Of a stretch of 49,041 nt of DNA, positions 26,615 through 35,652 are shown piece after piece (the stretch's first letter is position 1; every line of letters begins with the position of its first letter). Below the pieces are notes generated by a model. The model worked only from the letters and a program-made list of their open reading frames with translations, ran no database searches and was not told the origin of the DNA. Both the position numbers and the translations under genes were made by a program. The stretch spans positions 1 to 49,041 of the forward strand of contig JAGGXR010000032.1 of assembly GCA_021162935.1 (NCBI GenBank), in the 5' to 3' direction. The stretch is from Deltaproteobacteria bacterium (lineage in GTDB: Bacteria > Myxococcota_A > Polyangia > HGW-17 > SLPX01).

Positions 26615-27820
26615 CTATTCGTCCAATGGGCGTCTTGGTGCGATGAGTTGTTCTATGGTTGTTTCGTGGATCGATCGTCGGCAATCCTCGATGCGGTGGA
26701 AAAGGTCATCCACCGCATCCGAGTTGGTCCTGACCGCCTCAGTGGTGGGCAGACCAAGGATTTGGGAGGTGGTGACCTGCGATGCCAGACGGACTGGCAC
26801 GTACCTAGGCAGGTCAGACTGCACGCGTGATAGAATGCCTCGGTCCTGGAGCCGCTCGAGTTGCCTCATCACGTCCGGCAGGGACATCCGCTGCTCCACA
26901 GCCAGGTCCGATGCGTCCACCGGCCCCTTGCCCCGTGCATACTTTCTGAAGATGGAGACTGCCAGCTTGAGCAGGATGCGGTCGTCGCGTTCGCCGATGG
27001 CGGCCGGTGGGCTGTCCAACACGCGACCAGCCACGGCACCGAGCAGGACGGCACTCCAGGAGATGTCCATCCAAAGGAGGAGCACCGGCAGGGCGGCAAA
27101 TCCGCCGTAGATCGTCTTGTAGTTGTGGAAGGCCAGTTTGGCGAAATACAGGGAGAAACCATACTTGGCCGCTTCGAAGGCAACGGCGGAAATGAATCCG
27201 GCGACGACTGCGGATGTCCAGGGGACCGATCGGTTCGGTAGAATTCTATTGGCGAGGATGAGGAGCACCCACGTGGCTATGAACGGGACCACCAGACGTG
27301 CCAGGGCGAACTGCCTGAGCAACGAAGCTCCCTGGATGATGGACAGACCCGTGGCCATTGGGCCGAGCGTGGCCAAAGCCCAGAAAATGGTGATCTTCCA
27401 GACCCATGGTCGGGGGCGTTTGGTCTGCCAGATGTGATTGAAGGATGACTCGACGTTTTCGAAAAGGGCAAAGGTGACCGCCAGTGACAGGAGTACGCCC
27501 ATGACACCCAGGGCCCCGGTGCGGATGTTGTGGGCGAACGTGGTCACATAGGATGTGATTGAAGTGCCCCGCAGGGGAAAGATGTGGCGACTGATGAATC
27601 GGACCACAGCATTCTCTCCGTCCGACTGACCGAGGACAGCCAGGATGCCCACGGTCATGGCTGTCAGCGGGACGAGGGAGAGGGCGGTGACGAAGGCGAG
27701 AGCCGCGGCGCGATGGGGGCATTCATGGGCCTTCCATCCCTGATAGACCTGGCTCCAATATCTTCGTGTCACCATGGGTCTGAGCGAATCTACGATGATT
27801 GCTGCAGAGCCCAGTTGCAC
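26615..27820 (-). CDS. YihY/BrkB-family inner-membrane protein
   Basis: This 401-residue protein has an N-terminal membrane domain of about six helices (residues 35-280) with the family landmarks AAALAFVTALSLVPL, SFNHIWQ and the VLLLWMDISWSAVLLG block. A soluble tail of about 120 residues follows. The tail (LPDVMRQLERLQDRGILSRV) looks like a winged-helix fold, as in the long members of this family. The function is not settled; older notes linking BrkB to ribonuclease BN are wrong for the E. coli homolog. It starts at a GTG behind GGAAGGAG. The neighbour upstream, a coiled-coil lipoprotein, ends 40 bp away and may share the transcript. Confidence 0.92.
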   Translation of the reverse strand: MQLGSAAIIVDSLRPMVTRRYWSQVYQGWKAHECPHRAAALAFVTALSLVPLTAMTVGILAVLGQSDGENAVVRFISRHIFPLRGTSITSYVTTFAHNIRTGALGVMGVLLSLAVTFALFENVESSFNHIWQTKRPRPWVWKITIFWALATLGPMATGLSIIQGASLLRQFALARLVVPFIATWVLLILANRILPNRSVPWTSAVVAGFISAVAFEAAKYGFSLYFAKLAFHNYKTIYGGFAALPVLLLWMDISWSAVLLGAVAGRVLDSPPAAIGERDDRILLKLAVSIFRKYARGKGPVDASDLAVEQRMSLPDVMRQLERLQDRGILSRVQSDLPRYVPVRLASQVTTSQILGLPTTEAVRTNSDAVDDLFHRIEDCRRSIHETTIEQLIAPRRPLDE

Positions 27821-27860
27821 GAGGAATCTCCTTCCCTACCGGACGAAACGTAGAATCGAG

Positions 27861-28625
27861 TTACTTCGTAGGTGTCGCCGAGCCGGTCTGTCCGTCTGGA
27901 GCTGGTGAGGGTTGGCGCTGGCCCTGTGGCTGGGGTTGAGGTTGAGGCTGAGTTTCTTGCGGTTGCTTGCGGATGGACGGCGCCCAGACTGGTAGGATTT
28001 CTTTTGCCAGTTCTTTGATTTGCGCGTCGGCCTTTTCCACCTGCTCGTCCAGGGCGGCCATTTTGAGCTTCAGTTTGGCGGATTGGCGCGCGAAACGGAA
28101 CTTCGGATACTTGGACGCGGCTCTGTGCTTGGTCTTGTGCATGGCCAGAACCACCTGTTCCATGTATTGGGCCTTGTGCACGTACTGCTGCCATTTGAGG
28201 AGCTTGAGGCGTTTCTTATAGAACTTGTACAGGAGCTTGCGATACTTGAGGTTCTGCTTGGCCAGTTGAACGTCTTCTCTGGCCTGCTCATAGGCACCTG
28301 CCGGGAGGTCGATGGGAATCTGCTTGTTCTTCAACTTCAGCGCCAAGGAAACCCGCTTCATACGAGTTTTTGCGGCATTTATCCAAATTTTGGCCATTTT
28401 GTAGTCGAGCTTTCGGATCTTGAGCTTGGCCTTTTCCATGCGGTAGTGGCGTTTGGCATCCAGCATTTCTTTCTGTTCATGGAGAGCTGGTGCGAGCTGG
28501 TCACTCGACAGTTCCTTCACGTAGACGGGTTTGACTGTGAACTTGACGATCTTGGGTTTGCCTCCGCATCCAACGAAAAGGGAGACTCCCACGATGCCTG
28601 CCACAAACAGTACACTGCGTTTCAT
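27861..28625 (-). CDS. Lys-rich coiled-coil lipoprotein
   Basis: I do not recognise a family. The 254-residue product begins with a signal peptide ending LFVGC (Cys20). Residues of about 40-215 are strongly helical and basic, rich in Lys, Arg, Leu and Gln (YKMAKIWINAAK, KYRKLLYKFYKKR), and probably form a long coiled coil. The last 35 residues are Pro/Gln-rich (QPQPQPQPQGQ). Such a shape suits a periplasmic or surface stalk, or binding to peptidoglycan or an acidic polymer, which I cannot test. It is followed after 40 bp by the YihY gene. Confidence 0.85.
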   Translation of the reverse strand: MKRSVLFVAGIVGVSLFVGCGGKPKIVKFTVKPVYVKELSSDQLAPALHEQKEMLDAKRHYRMEKAKLKIRKLDYKMAKIWINAAKTRMKRVSLALKLKNKQIPIDLPAGAYEQAREDVQLAKQNLKYRKLLYKFYKKRLKLLKWQQYVHKAQYMEQVVLAMHKTKHRAASKYPKFRFARQSAKLKLKMAALDEQVEKADAQIKELAKEILPVWAPSIRKQPQETQPQPQPQPQGQRQPSPAPDGQTGSATPTK

Positions 28626-28759
28626 TTCATGGCTCCTTACGAATGGGTTTTTCGTATGCTATCGCTGCCGACTCTGCGAAGCAAGGGATTCTTGTTTGTT
28701 TGCGATCGCGACGGCCCACGCTGTCTGCGCCGTGGCGTCTGTTTTTTCATCTCTGTGGT

Positions 28760-30595
28760 CTATTTTTCCGAAGTCACGGTTTGCCTCAAGAATTCTGAGA
28801 CGTCCGGGCTGAGTACCGCAAATTCCACACCAAAGCCAGGTCCGTTGATTTCAAGCTTGTCCTGATCCGTGACCGTGGTCCATGCGACGCGCCCTTGACA
28901 ACTCAGGCGCTTCAATCCGTCGTGCGAAGGAATGTACAGACAGAGCTGGATGGAGGTGCCTGGCACAATTTCGGCGTCGGTGGAGATGAACAGGCCTCCC
29001 AGGCTTAGATCTTTCACATAGCCGACCGCAGTGTTGTCTGTTCCGTTCAAACCGAATGAGACCAGAAAGGGCCGCTCCACCCTGGGCAAACGGCGGCGCC
29101 GTCCTCCGGGAAGCCCGGGTTTGCCGCCCGCCTCATGGTCGGAGTCATCCGCATAGAGGAACTGATCGATGAATTCGAGCACGGCGACGTCCGGTAGGGC
29201 CTCGTGGGCCTGAGGGACCATTCGGGAGGCATCCAGAATCTGGTAGTCCCCCGACGCCAATTCAAGGGTTTGAAGGCGATGTCGCGAACGTGTCTTGGGT
29301 GAGCCCGCTGGAGATGGAGGAGGCAGGTTGCCGACCACCTCGAATTCGCCCGATTTGAGTTCCAGGGTTTGAATTCGTTGGACCTTGTCCGTCGGGGTTG
29401 ACTGGTCGTCCTGGTTTGATGGGGCGGTTGCTGACGTGGTGGCGCCTGAGGCTGCATCGACCGCATCGTTTCTGAGTTGCGACTCCCCCCCAGGTCCTTC
29501 CTCAGGTGTGGGCGGGGGCTGTGGAGGGGCCTGGAGGAGTTCCATGCCTTCGAATACACGATTACGAAGCTCTTCGTTGTCCGGATTCGGGCGAATCGTT
29601 TTGGTCACTGCCTGGTAGAGGGCCGTGATGATGTATCCCTCGTGGTTTTCTCGTGTGTGGCGCTCAATGATCCCGGCCATGCGTCTGGCAGCCACTGCAG
29701 GGTCTTCGAGAGGCTTGCGGATGATATCCGCGACGCCGAATCGCAGGGCCTTGAGGGCTTGGTCCACGGTCGTCTGGCCGGCCAGCAGCACCACCTCGAC
29801 GTGGGGGTTGATGGCCTTGGCACGTTCGTAGAAGGCGACTTCGTCCATATCCATGGCTGCGGGATCCACGACGACCACGTCAATCGGCTCCGATTCCAGG
29901 AGGACGAGAGCCGTTGAACCACCTGGCGCCTGCTCAGCCTGCACTCCCTCTTTGGTCAGAGCCGCTGCGAGCGCGGTACGAAGCTGTTGGTCCGGGTCGG
30001 CGATGAGGATTTGGCCCGGCCTGATGACTTCGTTTCGATATCTGGCAAAGGCTTCGTCGAGACGATCGAGGAGTTCCGGCCTCGTTCCTTGGTGGGCTTC
30101 GATGGCCGATCGAAAGTCCCGGATCATCATCCCGCGGACCCTTCGGGCCAAGGAGTCCTGCCAGAGTCGTTTCGCCCTGGTTGCCAGTTCGGCCGGGTTG
30201 GATTCAGCGCCTGCCAGGTAATCGGTGACGCCTATCTCGATAGCGGTTTCCGCATCGCTACGATTCGGAGTCGATCCAACGAGAATGATGTGGGGCTCAT
30301 AGGGTCGAGATCGCACGAACCGAGCGAGATCGAGACCAGAAAGGTCGCCGAGATTTGTGTAGACGACCAGGAGATCGATACGTAATTGCTTCTGGTCGGG
30401 GTCGGTTTCGAGGAGTTCGATGGCGTCCATCGCGTTGCTTTGAGCCAACGGTTGGAGACCAACTTTCTTCAATTCGTTGATGAGGTGTTTTCGACGAGGG
30501 GTATTGGGAAACACCACCATGACGTGGCTGCGGCGTTCCTGTTCGACTCGGAAGCCAAACCATCGTTCGAGGAGTTCACGTTCGATAATGGACAA
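28760..30595 (-). CDS. Double-receiver protein with PilZ domain
   Basis: This 611-residue cytoplasmic regulator has two CheY-like receivers and a C-terminal PilZ domain. The first (about 24-140) has Tyr where the phospho-Asp should be (DLLVVYTNLG) and lacks the conserved Lys, so it is probably a pseudo-receiver. The second (about 194-310) keeps the Asp (VVVVDPAAMD) and the Lys (IRKPLE). A Pro/Ser/Thr-rich linker leads to PilZ at about 500-605, with Arg-rich RRRRLPRVER and DLSLGGLFI, the cyclic-di-GMP signature. It starts at TTG, supported by AGGAGG five bases before. No partner kinase is adjacent. The combination would link phosphorylation with cyclic-di-GMP. Confidence 0.9.
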   Translation of the reverse strand: MSIIERELLERWFGFRVEQERRSHVMVVFPNTPRRKHLINELKKVGLQPLAQSNAMDAIELLETDPDQKQLRIDLLVVYTNLGDLSGLDLARFVRSRPYEPHIILVGSTPNRSDAETAIEIGVTDYLAGAESNPAELATRAKRLWQDSLARRVRGMMIRDFRSAIEAHQGTRPELLDRLDEAFARYRNEVIRPGQILIADPDQQLRTALAAALTKEGVQAEQAPGGSTALVLLESEPIDVVVVDPAAMDMDEVAFYERAKAINPHVEVVLLAGQTTVDQALKALRFGVADIIRKPLEDPAVAARRMAGIIERHTRENHEGYIITALYQAVTKTIRPNPDNEELRNRVFEGMELLQAPPQPPPTPEEGPGGESQLRNDAVDAASGATTSATAPSNQDDQSTPTDKVQRIQTLELKSGEFEVVGNLPPPSPAGSPKTRSRHRLQTLELASGDYQILDASRMVPQAHEALPDVAVLEFIDQFLYADDSDHEAGGKPGLPGGRRRRLPRVERPFLVSFGLNGTDNTAVGYVKDLSLGGLFISTDAEIVPGTSIQLCLYIPSHDGLKRLSCQGRVAWTTVTDQDKLEINGPGFGVEFAVLSPDVSEFLRQTVTSEK

Positions 30596-30879
30596 TGCTG
30601 CCTCCTGTGGGTGCGTTCTTCGAGCCCAATTTGTCGCACGTGGGCGGACCGTTGCAAGAGGGTTGCGGCTTCATCGTTCGCACTGGGAGGAACAGTACCG
30701 TTGCATGGCGTTGGGTGCAAGCTTGTTTGGCGGGTTGCAAAAGGGGAAAGAAATGCGTAGATATGCAGGTGCAAGCAGCAGTTGACGGTCTGGACGATTT
30801 GGGGCGCTCGGATGGTCACTGCATGAGACGACGGGCCCCGGGGGGCGACACTTCGGGACAACACAGCAGGAGCAGATGA

Positions 30880-31443
30880 ATGTATGATACTTCGGACATC
30901 AGGAAAGGATTGAAGATTATCCACAACGGAGATCCATACGTGGTGGTGGATTTTCAGTTCGTCAAGCCGGGCAAGGGCAATGCGTTCACTCGGACGAGAA
31001 TCAAGAATTTGATCACTGGGTCTGTCTTGGACATGACGTACCGTTCCGGGGAGAAGCTCGAACCTGCAGACTGCGAAGAGTTTACCATGCAGTACCTGTA
31101 CAAGGAGGGTAGCAAGTACTGTTTTATGGATACGACCTCGTACGAGCAGGTGTTCGTGGAGGAAGAGATCATCGGTGACACCGTCAATTATTTGAGCGAT
31201 AATCTGGAGGTCAAAGTTCTGTTCTTCCAAGAGCGGCCCATCGGTGTGGAAGTGCCCATGTTCGTGGAACTGCAGATCGTGGAGTGTGAGCCCGGCGTCA
31301 AGGGCGACACGGCCACTGGCGCCACCAAGCCTGCGACTCTGTCCACCGGTTATGTGGTCAATGTCCCGCTCTTCATTCAGGAAGGCGAGTGGATCAAGGT
31401 GGACACCCGCGACGGAAACTACGTCGAGCGGATCAAGAAATAG
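30880..31443 (+). CDS. efp: Translation elongation factor P
   Basis: EF-P relieves ribosome stalling at consecutive prolines. The 187-residue length is standard and the three-domain fold is evident. The conserved loop KPGKGNAF holds Lys32, the equivalent of E. coli Lys34 that receives beta-lysine. The ATG has AGGAG seven bases upstream. The next gene is the EF-P lysyltransferase EpmA, overlapping by one base, which strongly supports the lysylated type of EF-P. The divergent gene at 30595 leaves a 284-bp control region in which I could not identify a convincing promoter. Confidence 0.97.
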   Translation: MYDTSDIRKGLKIIHNGDPYVVVDFQFVKPGKGNAFTRTRIKNLITGSVLDMTYRSGEKLEPADCEEFTMQYLYKEGSKYCFMDTTSYEQVFVEEEIIGDTVNYLSDNLEVKVLFFQERPIGVEVPMFVELQIVECEPGVKGDTATGATKPATLSTGYVVNVPLFIQEGEWIKVDTRDGNYVERIKK

Positions 31444-32483
31444 TGTTGGATGCCAATAGGATGGAGCCATTCCGCGAAGTGGATCGGTTGCGGGCACGGA
31501 ATCGGTCCGGCCGGAGTCGCAGGGCTCTCATCGAGCTGAGGGCCCGCATGACGGCAGCCTTTCGAGCCGGGTTGGACCGTCGTGGATATATCGAAATCCA
31601 CAGTCCCGTGCTCGTTCGTTCGCCTGGTACCGACCCGAATATCGAACCAATTTCCGTTCCTGGGTGGGGATACCTGGCGACCAGTCCTGAGTTCCAACTC
31701 AAGCGGCTCCTCGTGGGCGGCTTCGAACGTATCTATTCAGTGGGCCCGGCCTTTCGGGCCGACGAACGGGGACCGCATCACAATCCGGAGTTCGTCATCG
31801 CCGAATGGTACCACGTCGGCGTCGGGTATCTGGAGTTTGCCGAGGAGACGGAGGCGTTTCTGGCTGAGCTGGCTCAGGACGTGACCGGTTCGATGGTTGT
31901 GGATACGGCCTGGGGGCGGCTGGACCTGACGCCGCCGTGGCCGCGTCTGACCATTGCCCAGGCGTTCGAGCGCCTTGCAGGAATGCCTTTTTCCATGGAC
32001 CGGGATCACATGTACGAATCCGCCAGGCAGCAGGGGATGATCGTGCCCGATGATGCAGACTGGCAGGAATTGTTCTTTCGGGTCTTCGTGGAACGCATCG
32101 AGCCGAATCTGGGGGGAGACCGTCCCGTGTTCCTCATGGACTGGCCCGAGCCGTTGGCGGCCCTGGCCCGTACCCGCACGAATGACGACGGGCAGACCGT
32201 GGCCGAGCGGTTCGAGATTTTTGCCGGCGGGATCGAGTTGGCCAATGCGTATGGTGAACTGACGGAGGCCAGGGAGCAGTCGCGGCGGTTTCAGAGGGAC
32301 CTGGATCGGCGGCGGGGTTTGGGGCGTCCTGCATATCCTGGGGACGATCGGCTGGTGGCTGCTTTGGAGGAAGGGCTGCCTTCGTGCAGTGGGATTGCCC
32401 TTGGCATGGATCGCCTTGCCATGCTGTTGTTCGGCTGTGGCAGCATCGAGGATGTCATGGCCTTTACCATCGAGGAACTCTAA
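31443..32483 (+). CDS. epmA: EF-P--(R)-beta-lysine ligase
   Basis: EpmA (GenX/PoxA/YjeA) is a truncated class II lysyl-tRNA-synthetase-like enzyme that attaches (R)-beta-lysine to EF-P. The product (about 346 residues) lacks the anticodon-binding domain and shows class II motif 2 (FRADERGPHHNPEF, then AEWY) and motif 3 (GIALGMDRLAMLLFG). The GTG at 31443 overlaps the efp stop (TAGTG), implying coupling; an ATG at 31461 is the alternative. The aminomutase EpmB, which makes beta-lysine, is not in the window. Rnc follows after three bases. Confidence 0.93.
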   Translation: MLDANRMEPFREVDRLRARNRSGRSRRALIELRARMTAAFRAGLDRRGYIEIHSPVLVRSPGTDPNIEPISVPGWGYLATSPEFQLKRLLVGGFERIYSVGPAFRADERGPHHNPEFVIAEWYHVGVGYLEFAEETEAFLAELAQDVTGSMVVDTAWGRLDLTPPWPRLTIAQAFERLAGMPFSMDRDHMYESARQQGMIVPDDADWQELFFRVFVERIEPNLGGDRPVFLMDWPEPLAALARTRTNDDGQTVAERFEIFAGGIELANAYGELTEAREQSRRFQRDLDRRRGLGRPAYPGDDRLVAALEEGLPSCSGIALGMDRLAMLLFGCGSIEDVMAFTIEEL

Positions 32484-32486
32484 GCG

Positions 32487-33263
32487 GTGAGCAAAGAAGA
32501 TTCGGCAGACAAGCAGGACAGCGCGGTCCAAGATCCGTTGTTGCGTTTACAGGAACATTTCGGGTACCGGTTCAAAGACATGGACCTCCTCCGTACGGCC
32601 TTGACGCATCGGTCATATTCTCACGAGATGAGCCGGCCTAATCGCGAGGTACGGCACAACGAACGCCTCGAATTTCTTGGAGATGCGGTTCTCGGCCTCG
32701 TGGTCGCCGAGTGGCTCATGAACGCGTTCGAGGACGTGGATGAAGGAGATTTGTCTCGTGCGAGAGCGAGTTTGGTGTCAGAGGGAAGTCTGGCCGAGGT
32801 GGCCCGGACCCTCGGCCTGGGAGACGCTATGCGCATCGGGCGGGGCGAGGAGCAGACGGGGGGACGGTCCAAGAGTTCGATTTTGTCTGATGCGCTGGAA
32901 GCCACCCTTGCTGCCGTGTATCTCGATGGAGGGATGCAGTCGGTCGTGGAGGTGCTGCATCGGGTGCTTAAGCCATCTTTGGATCGTTTGATGGCCGGAG
33001 GTGGCCCGGTGGATTCGAAGTCACGACTCCAGGAGTTGGTCCAGGGGGGCATGCGCATCCTGCCACAGTATCGCGTCGTGGGCTCATCCGGCCCGGCGCA
33101 TGACATGGAGTTCGAGGTCGAGGTGGCCATTGCTGGTCACGTGGTCCTAACGGGACGTGGTCGAAGCAAGAAGCAGGCTGAGCAGGATGCGGCGGCAAAG
33201 GTTCTGAAATTGCTGGACGAGTCGCCTACCTCTCCGTCCTGGCTGTCGGGTGACGAATTGTGA
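32487..33263 (+). CDS. rnc: Ribonuclease III
   Basis: RNase III cuts double-stranded RNA in rRNA processing and RNA decay. The 258-residue protein has the catalytic signature NERLEFLGD at residues 58-66 and the second acidic site in SDALEATLAAVYLDGG. A double-stranded-RNA-binding domain lies at about 180-255 (SRLQELVQ to KKQAEQDAAAKVL). It starts at GTG three bases after epmA and its stop overlaps the next start (GTGA). The usual partner era is absent. Confidence 0.96.
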   Translation: MSKEDSADKQDSAVQDPLLRLQEHFGYRFKDMDLLRTALTHRSYSHEMSRPNREVRHNERLEFLGDAVLGLVVAEWLMNAFEDVDEGDLSRARASLVSEGSLAEVARTLGLGDAMRIGRGEEQTGGRSKSSILSDALEATLAAVYLDGGMQSVVEVLHRVLKPSLDRLMAGGGPVDSKSRLQELVQGGMRILPQYRVVGSSGPAHDMEFEVEVAIAGHVVLTGRGRSKKQAEQDAAAKVLKLLDESPTSPSWLSGDEL

Positions 33264-33904
33264 GTCCTTCGCGCAGGCGTCTTCTGTTCATAAGTGGGGT
33301 TTTCGTGCTGGGAAGTGGGGTCGCCGCCGTGGCTACAGGGCAGGCCTTGCTTTGGCGTCGGTCGTGGCACCCAGAGCATCGGTCGTACAAGGCCGACGAC
33401 CAGCCTGGTGCGGCGGGGCCGGCATCGTCCCGAAGACCGGCGTTGCATGTGGAGGAACTGAGGCCTAGACCGGTGGATTCGAAGTCATTGGACTTTCCTG
33501 GTGGGCATCCCAGCCGCCATGCGTTACAATTGGACCCGGTCCACGGGCAAGAGATTTCCAGGACGGCTGATCGTGTGCCTCATCGACTGTCCCTGGTCAT
33601 GCGGCGCAGGAAGGCTGAACTGACTGCTGATCAGAAAGGACGACTCGTCCGAGTGGCGACTGGAGTGATGGCGATGAGCGGGACCTGTCGGGTCATAGGG
33701 GTTGCATCCGAGCATTCCCTGCGGCGGCGGAACGTCCGGTTGGCGAGGAAGCGAATGAAACTCGTGGCGCACGTGCTGGAACAGGCCGGACTGGACAGGG
33801 AGCGTATGGTCATGAGGTGGAACGTGGCGCGTCGTGGTGTGCGGGGACTCCATCATGGCGCCGTGGTGCTCGTGCAGCATCGTCGGAGGAAGGTAAGAAA
33901 ATGA
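33260..33904 (+). CDS. Membrane-anchored protein with degenerate OmpA-like domain
   Basis: The 214-residue product starts at a GTG inside the rnc stop. An N-terminal hydrophobic segment (LLFISGVFVLGSGVAAVATG) would anchor or export it. The C-terminal 100 residues resemble an OmpA-like peptidoglycan-binding fold: a strand with GTCRVIGVASEHS, then a helix NVRLARKRMKLVAHVLEQAGL, then strands. The typical Asp and Arg that hold diaminopimelate are not clear, so the match is weak. It is coupled at both ends (GTGA and ATGA), placing it firmly in this operon. Confidence 0.65.
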   Translation: MSPSRRRLLFISGVFVLGSGVAAVATGQALLWRRSWHPEHRSYKADDQPGAAGPASSRRPALHVEELRPRPVDSKSLDFPGGHPSRHALQLDPVHGQEISRTADRVPHRLSLVMRRRKAELTADQKGRLVRVATGVMAMSGTCRVIGVASEHSLRRRNVRLARKRMKLVAHVLEQAGLDRERMVMRWNVARRGVRGLHHGAVVLVQHRRRKVRK

Positions 33905-34800
33905 GCCCTCTTTATGTGATATTGACAGTGGTGGGCCTTCTCTTGATAGCAGTGGGGGGATACCTGTTGGGACGTTGGTGGGAGGCCCGTCTCGTGGACC
34001 AATTTCGTGGCGACATGATGCGCGCGAAGGATAGTCTCGATCAGGAGCGAGAAGCCATGAGGTCGGCGTTGTCTGGTGGACACGATCCGGAACGCGGCGT
34101 TGGGTATGGTTGGGACGCCGTCGAGGCAGGAGAGGACGAGCCATTGCAGCAGGAGGCGGGTGAAACAGTGATCCACCGTCCATCGTCCGAGTTGTTGCAT
34201 GCTGCCATGCCTGGCTCGCGACCCTTCGCTGGGCTGCCGCCTGTGGATACTGGAGGTTTTACGGCCCCAGGGGCGCCTGTGCCGTTGGGCGAGCCGGCGG
34301 GCCGCGGCCTGACCGTCGAGATGGAACTGGAGATGGAGATGGACGCCGATGTCCCGGATAGAGAGCTTTCCCCTCAGGATATGACGCGGAAGATATCGCT
34401 GGATTCGGCCGATGAAATGGTCGCCCTGTCCCATCACGTCGATGTGTTGACCGAAGACCTTTCAGAGATGAGTCGGACGCTTTCACAGGCCCGCAAGCGA
34501 ATCAAGGAACTGGAAGAGGAGGGGAACAAGCGTAAGCGGCGCAATGCTGAGCTGGGCAGGCTGGTGGATCAACTGCGGGGTGAGATTCGCAGGAGGGACG
34601 ATCGTCTGCGTGCATTGCTATCGGAGCTTGGCGTTTCGGTTTCGACCAGTGACCTGGAAGGCCCCCTTGCGAGCCTTGCCGAGATGACCTCGGAGACAAA
34701 GCAACTCGACATTTCCGAACTGACCGGAAAAGATACCTTGTCGGGGGACCAGGACGATTCCAAGACGCCCATGGTGCCTCCTGCCCTGGATGGCCAGTGA
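33901..34800 (+). CDS. Single-pass membrane protein with coiled coil
   Basis: I do not recognise a family. The 299-residue product begins with a membrane segment (LYVILTVVGLLLIAVGGYL) and has a low-complexity acidic middle (including MELEMEMDAD). A coiled coil of about 70 residues lies at roughly 180-255 (HHVDVLTEDLSEMS, RKRIKELEEEG). The start ATG at 33901 overlaps the preceding stop (ATGA), and the longer open frame upstream is not needed. With its neighbours (OmpA-like protein, PP2C phosphatase, transglycosylase) it may form an envelope assembly or sensing complex; that is inference. Confidence 0.8.
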   Translation: MSPLYVILTVVGLLLIAVGGYLLGRWWEARLVDQFRGDMMRAKDSLDQEREAMRSALSGGHDPERGVGYGWDAVEAGEDEPLQQEAGETVIHRPSSELLHAAMPGSRPFAGLPPVDTGGFTAPGAPVPLGEPAGRGLTVEMELEMEMDADVPDRELSPQDMTRKISLDSADEMVALSHHVDVLTEDLSEMSRTLSQARKRIKELEEEGNKRKRRNAELGRLVDQLRGEIRRRDDRLRALLSELGVSVSTSDLEGPLASLAEMTSETKQLDISELTGKDTLSGDQDDSKTPMVPPALDGQ

Positions 34801-34839
34801 GGAGTACGTCAGTGAGAAGGTGGCTTTTGGTGCTGCCAG

Positions 34840-34848
34840 TGCTATAAG
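34840..34848 (+). promoter_or_regulatory. Possible extended -10 promoter before the PP2C gene
   Basis: TGCTATAAG at 34840-34848 fits an extended -10 element (TGN-TATAAG) in the 99-bp gap before the phosphatase gene, the only real gap in this operon. No -35 box is clear. Confidence 0.3.
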
Positions 34849-34899
34849 TGGGTCAAGCCCTGTTTCGGTGTTGAACCTCATGTTGGAAAGGAACTCTGG

Positions 34900-35652
34900 A
34901 TGCACGTCGAATCGTTTGGTCAGACGGATGTGGGCAGGAAGCGGGACCACAACGAGGACTCGTTTCTGTGCGACGACGACATGCACCTGTACGTGGTGGC
35001 GGATGGGGTCGGTGGGCATGCCAAGGGGGAGGTGGCGAGCCGAGAGGCCATCGAGCAGATTCAGGTTTGGTGTGTGGGCAATCAGGACGTGGTCCGAGCC
35101 TACGAAGCCAATCCCAATCCGGAAGGCCTCTACCACGTTCGCAGAATGCTCGAAAGCGGCATCCAGTCGGCCTGCTACATGGTCCATGGTATGGCAGAGT
35201 TGGACCCGGATCGCAAAGGGATGAGCACCACGGTTTCTGCGCTGCTCGTCGCTGGAAACCAGGTTTTCATCGGTCAGGTCGGAGATTCACGCGTCTATCT
35301 CTATCGCAAGGGGGTGGCTCTGCAGATCACCGAGGATCACACGCTCATCAATTACAAATTGAAGCACGGAATGATCACTGCGGAGCAGGCTGCGCACGCC
35401 AAGGGCAAGAACGTGATCACCCGAGCCGTCGGGCATAAGGATTACGTCCAGGTGGATGTCTTCGACATGTCTGCTCAACCCGAGGATCGATTCATGCTTT
35501 GTTCCGACGGGCTCCACGGCTATCTGCAGCCCGGCGGAGTAGAGAAAGGCATGGAAGGCCCCATGGATGTCTGTGCGCAGGGGTTTATCGACTTCGCGAA
35601 TGCCCGCGGGGGCAAAGACAACATTACGGTGGTGCTGGTCGAGGTTTCGTAG
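34900..35652 (+). CDS. PP2C-family Ser/Thr protein phosphatase
   Basis: This 250-residue metal-dependent phosphatase removes phosphate from Ser/Thr. The PPM motifs are all present: RDHNEDSF (metal-binding Asp), VVADGVGGHAKGE, GMSTTVSALLV, IGQVGDSRVYLYRKG, LCSDGLHGY and KDNITVVLVEV. It is of the bacterial Stp/PrpC type without extra domains. It would counter a Hanks-type kinase, but none is in the window. Its stop is directly followed by the ATG of the transglycosylase gene (TAGATG), implying coupling. Confidence 0.95.
   Translation: MHVESFGQTDVGRKRDHNEDSFLCDDDMHLYVVADGVGGHAKGEVASREAIEQIQVWCVGNQDVVRAYEANPNPEGLYHVRRMLESGIQSACYMVHGMAELDPDRKGMSTTVSALLVAGNQVFIGQVGDSRVYLYRKGVALQITEDHTLINYKLKHGMITAEQAAHAKGKNVITRAVGHKDYVQVDVFDMSAQPEDRFMLCSDGLHGYLQPGGVEKGMEGPMDVCAQGFIDFANARGGKDNITVVLVEVS

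Noticed and set aside
30782-30810. TTGACG as promoter of efp
   Set aside because: The -35 box is good but the place 17 bp downstream reads CGCTCG, with no acceptable -10 box.
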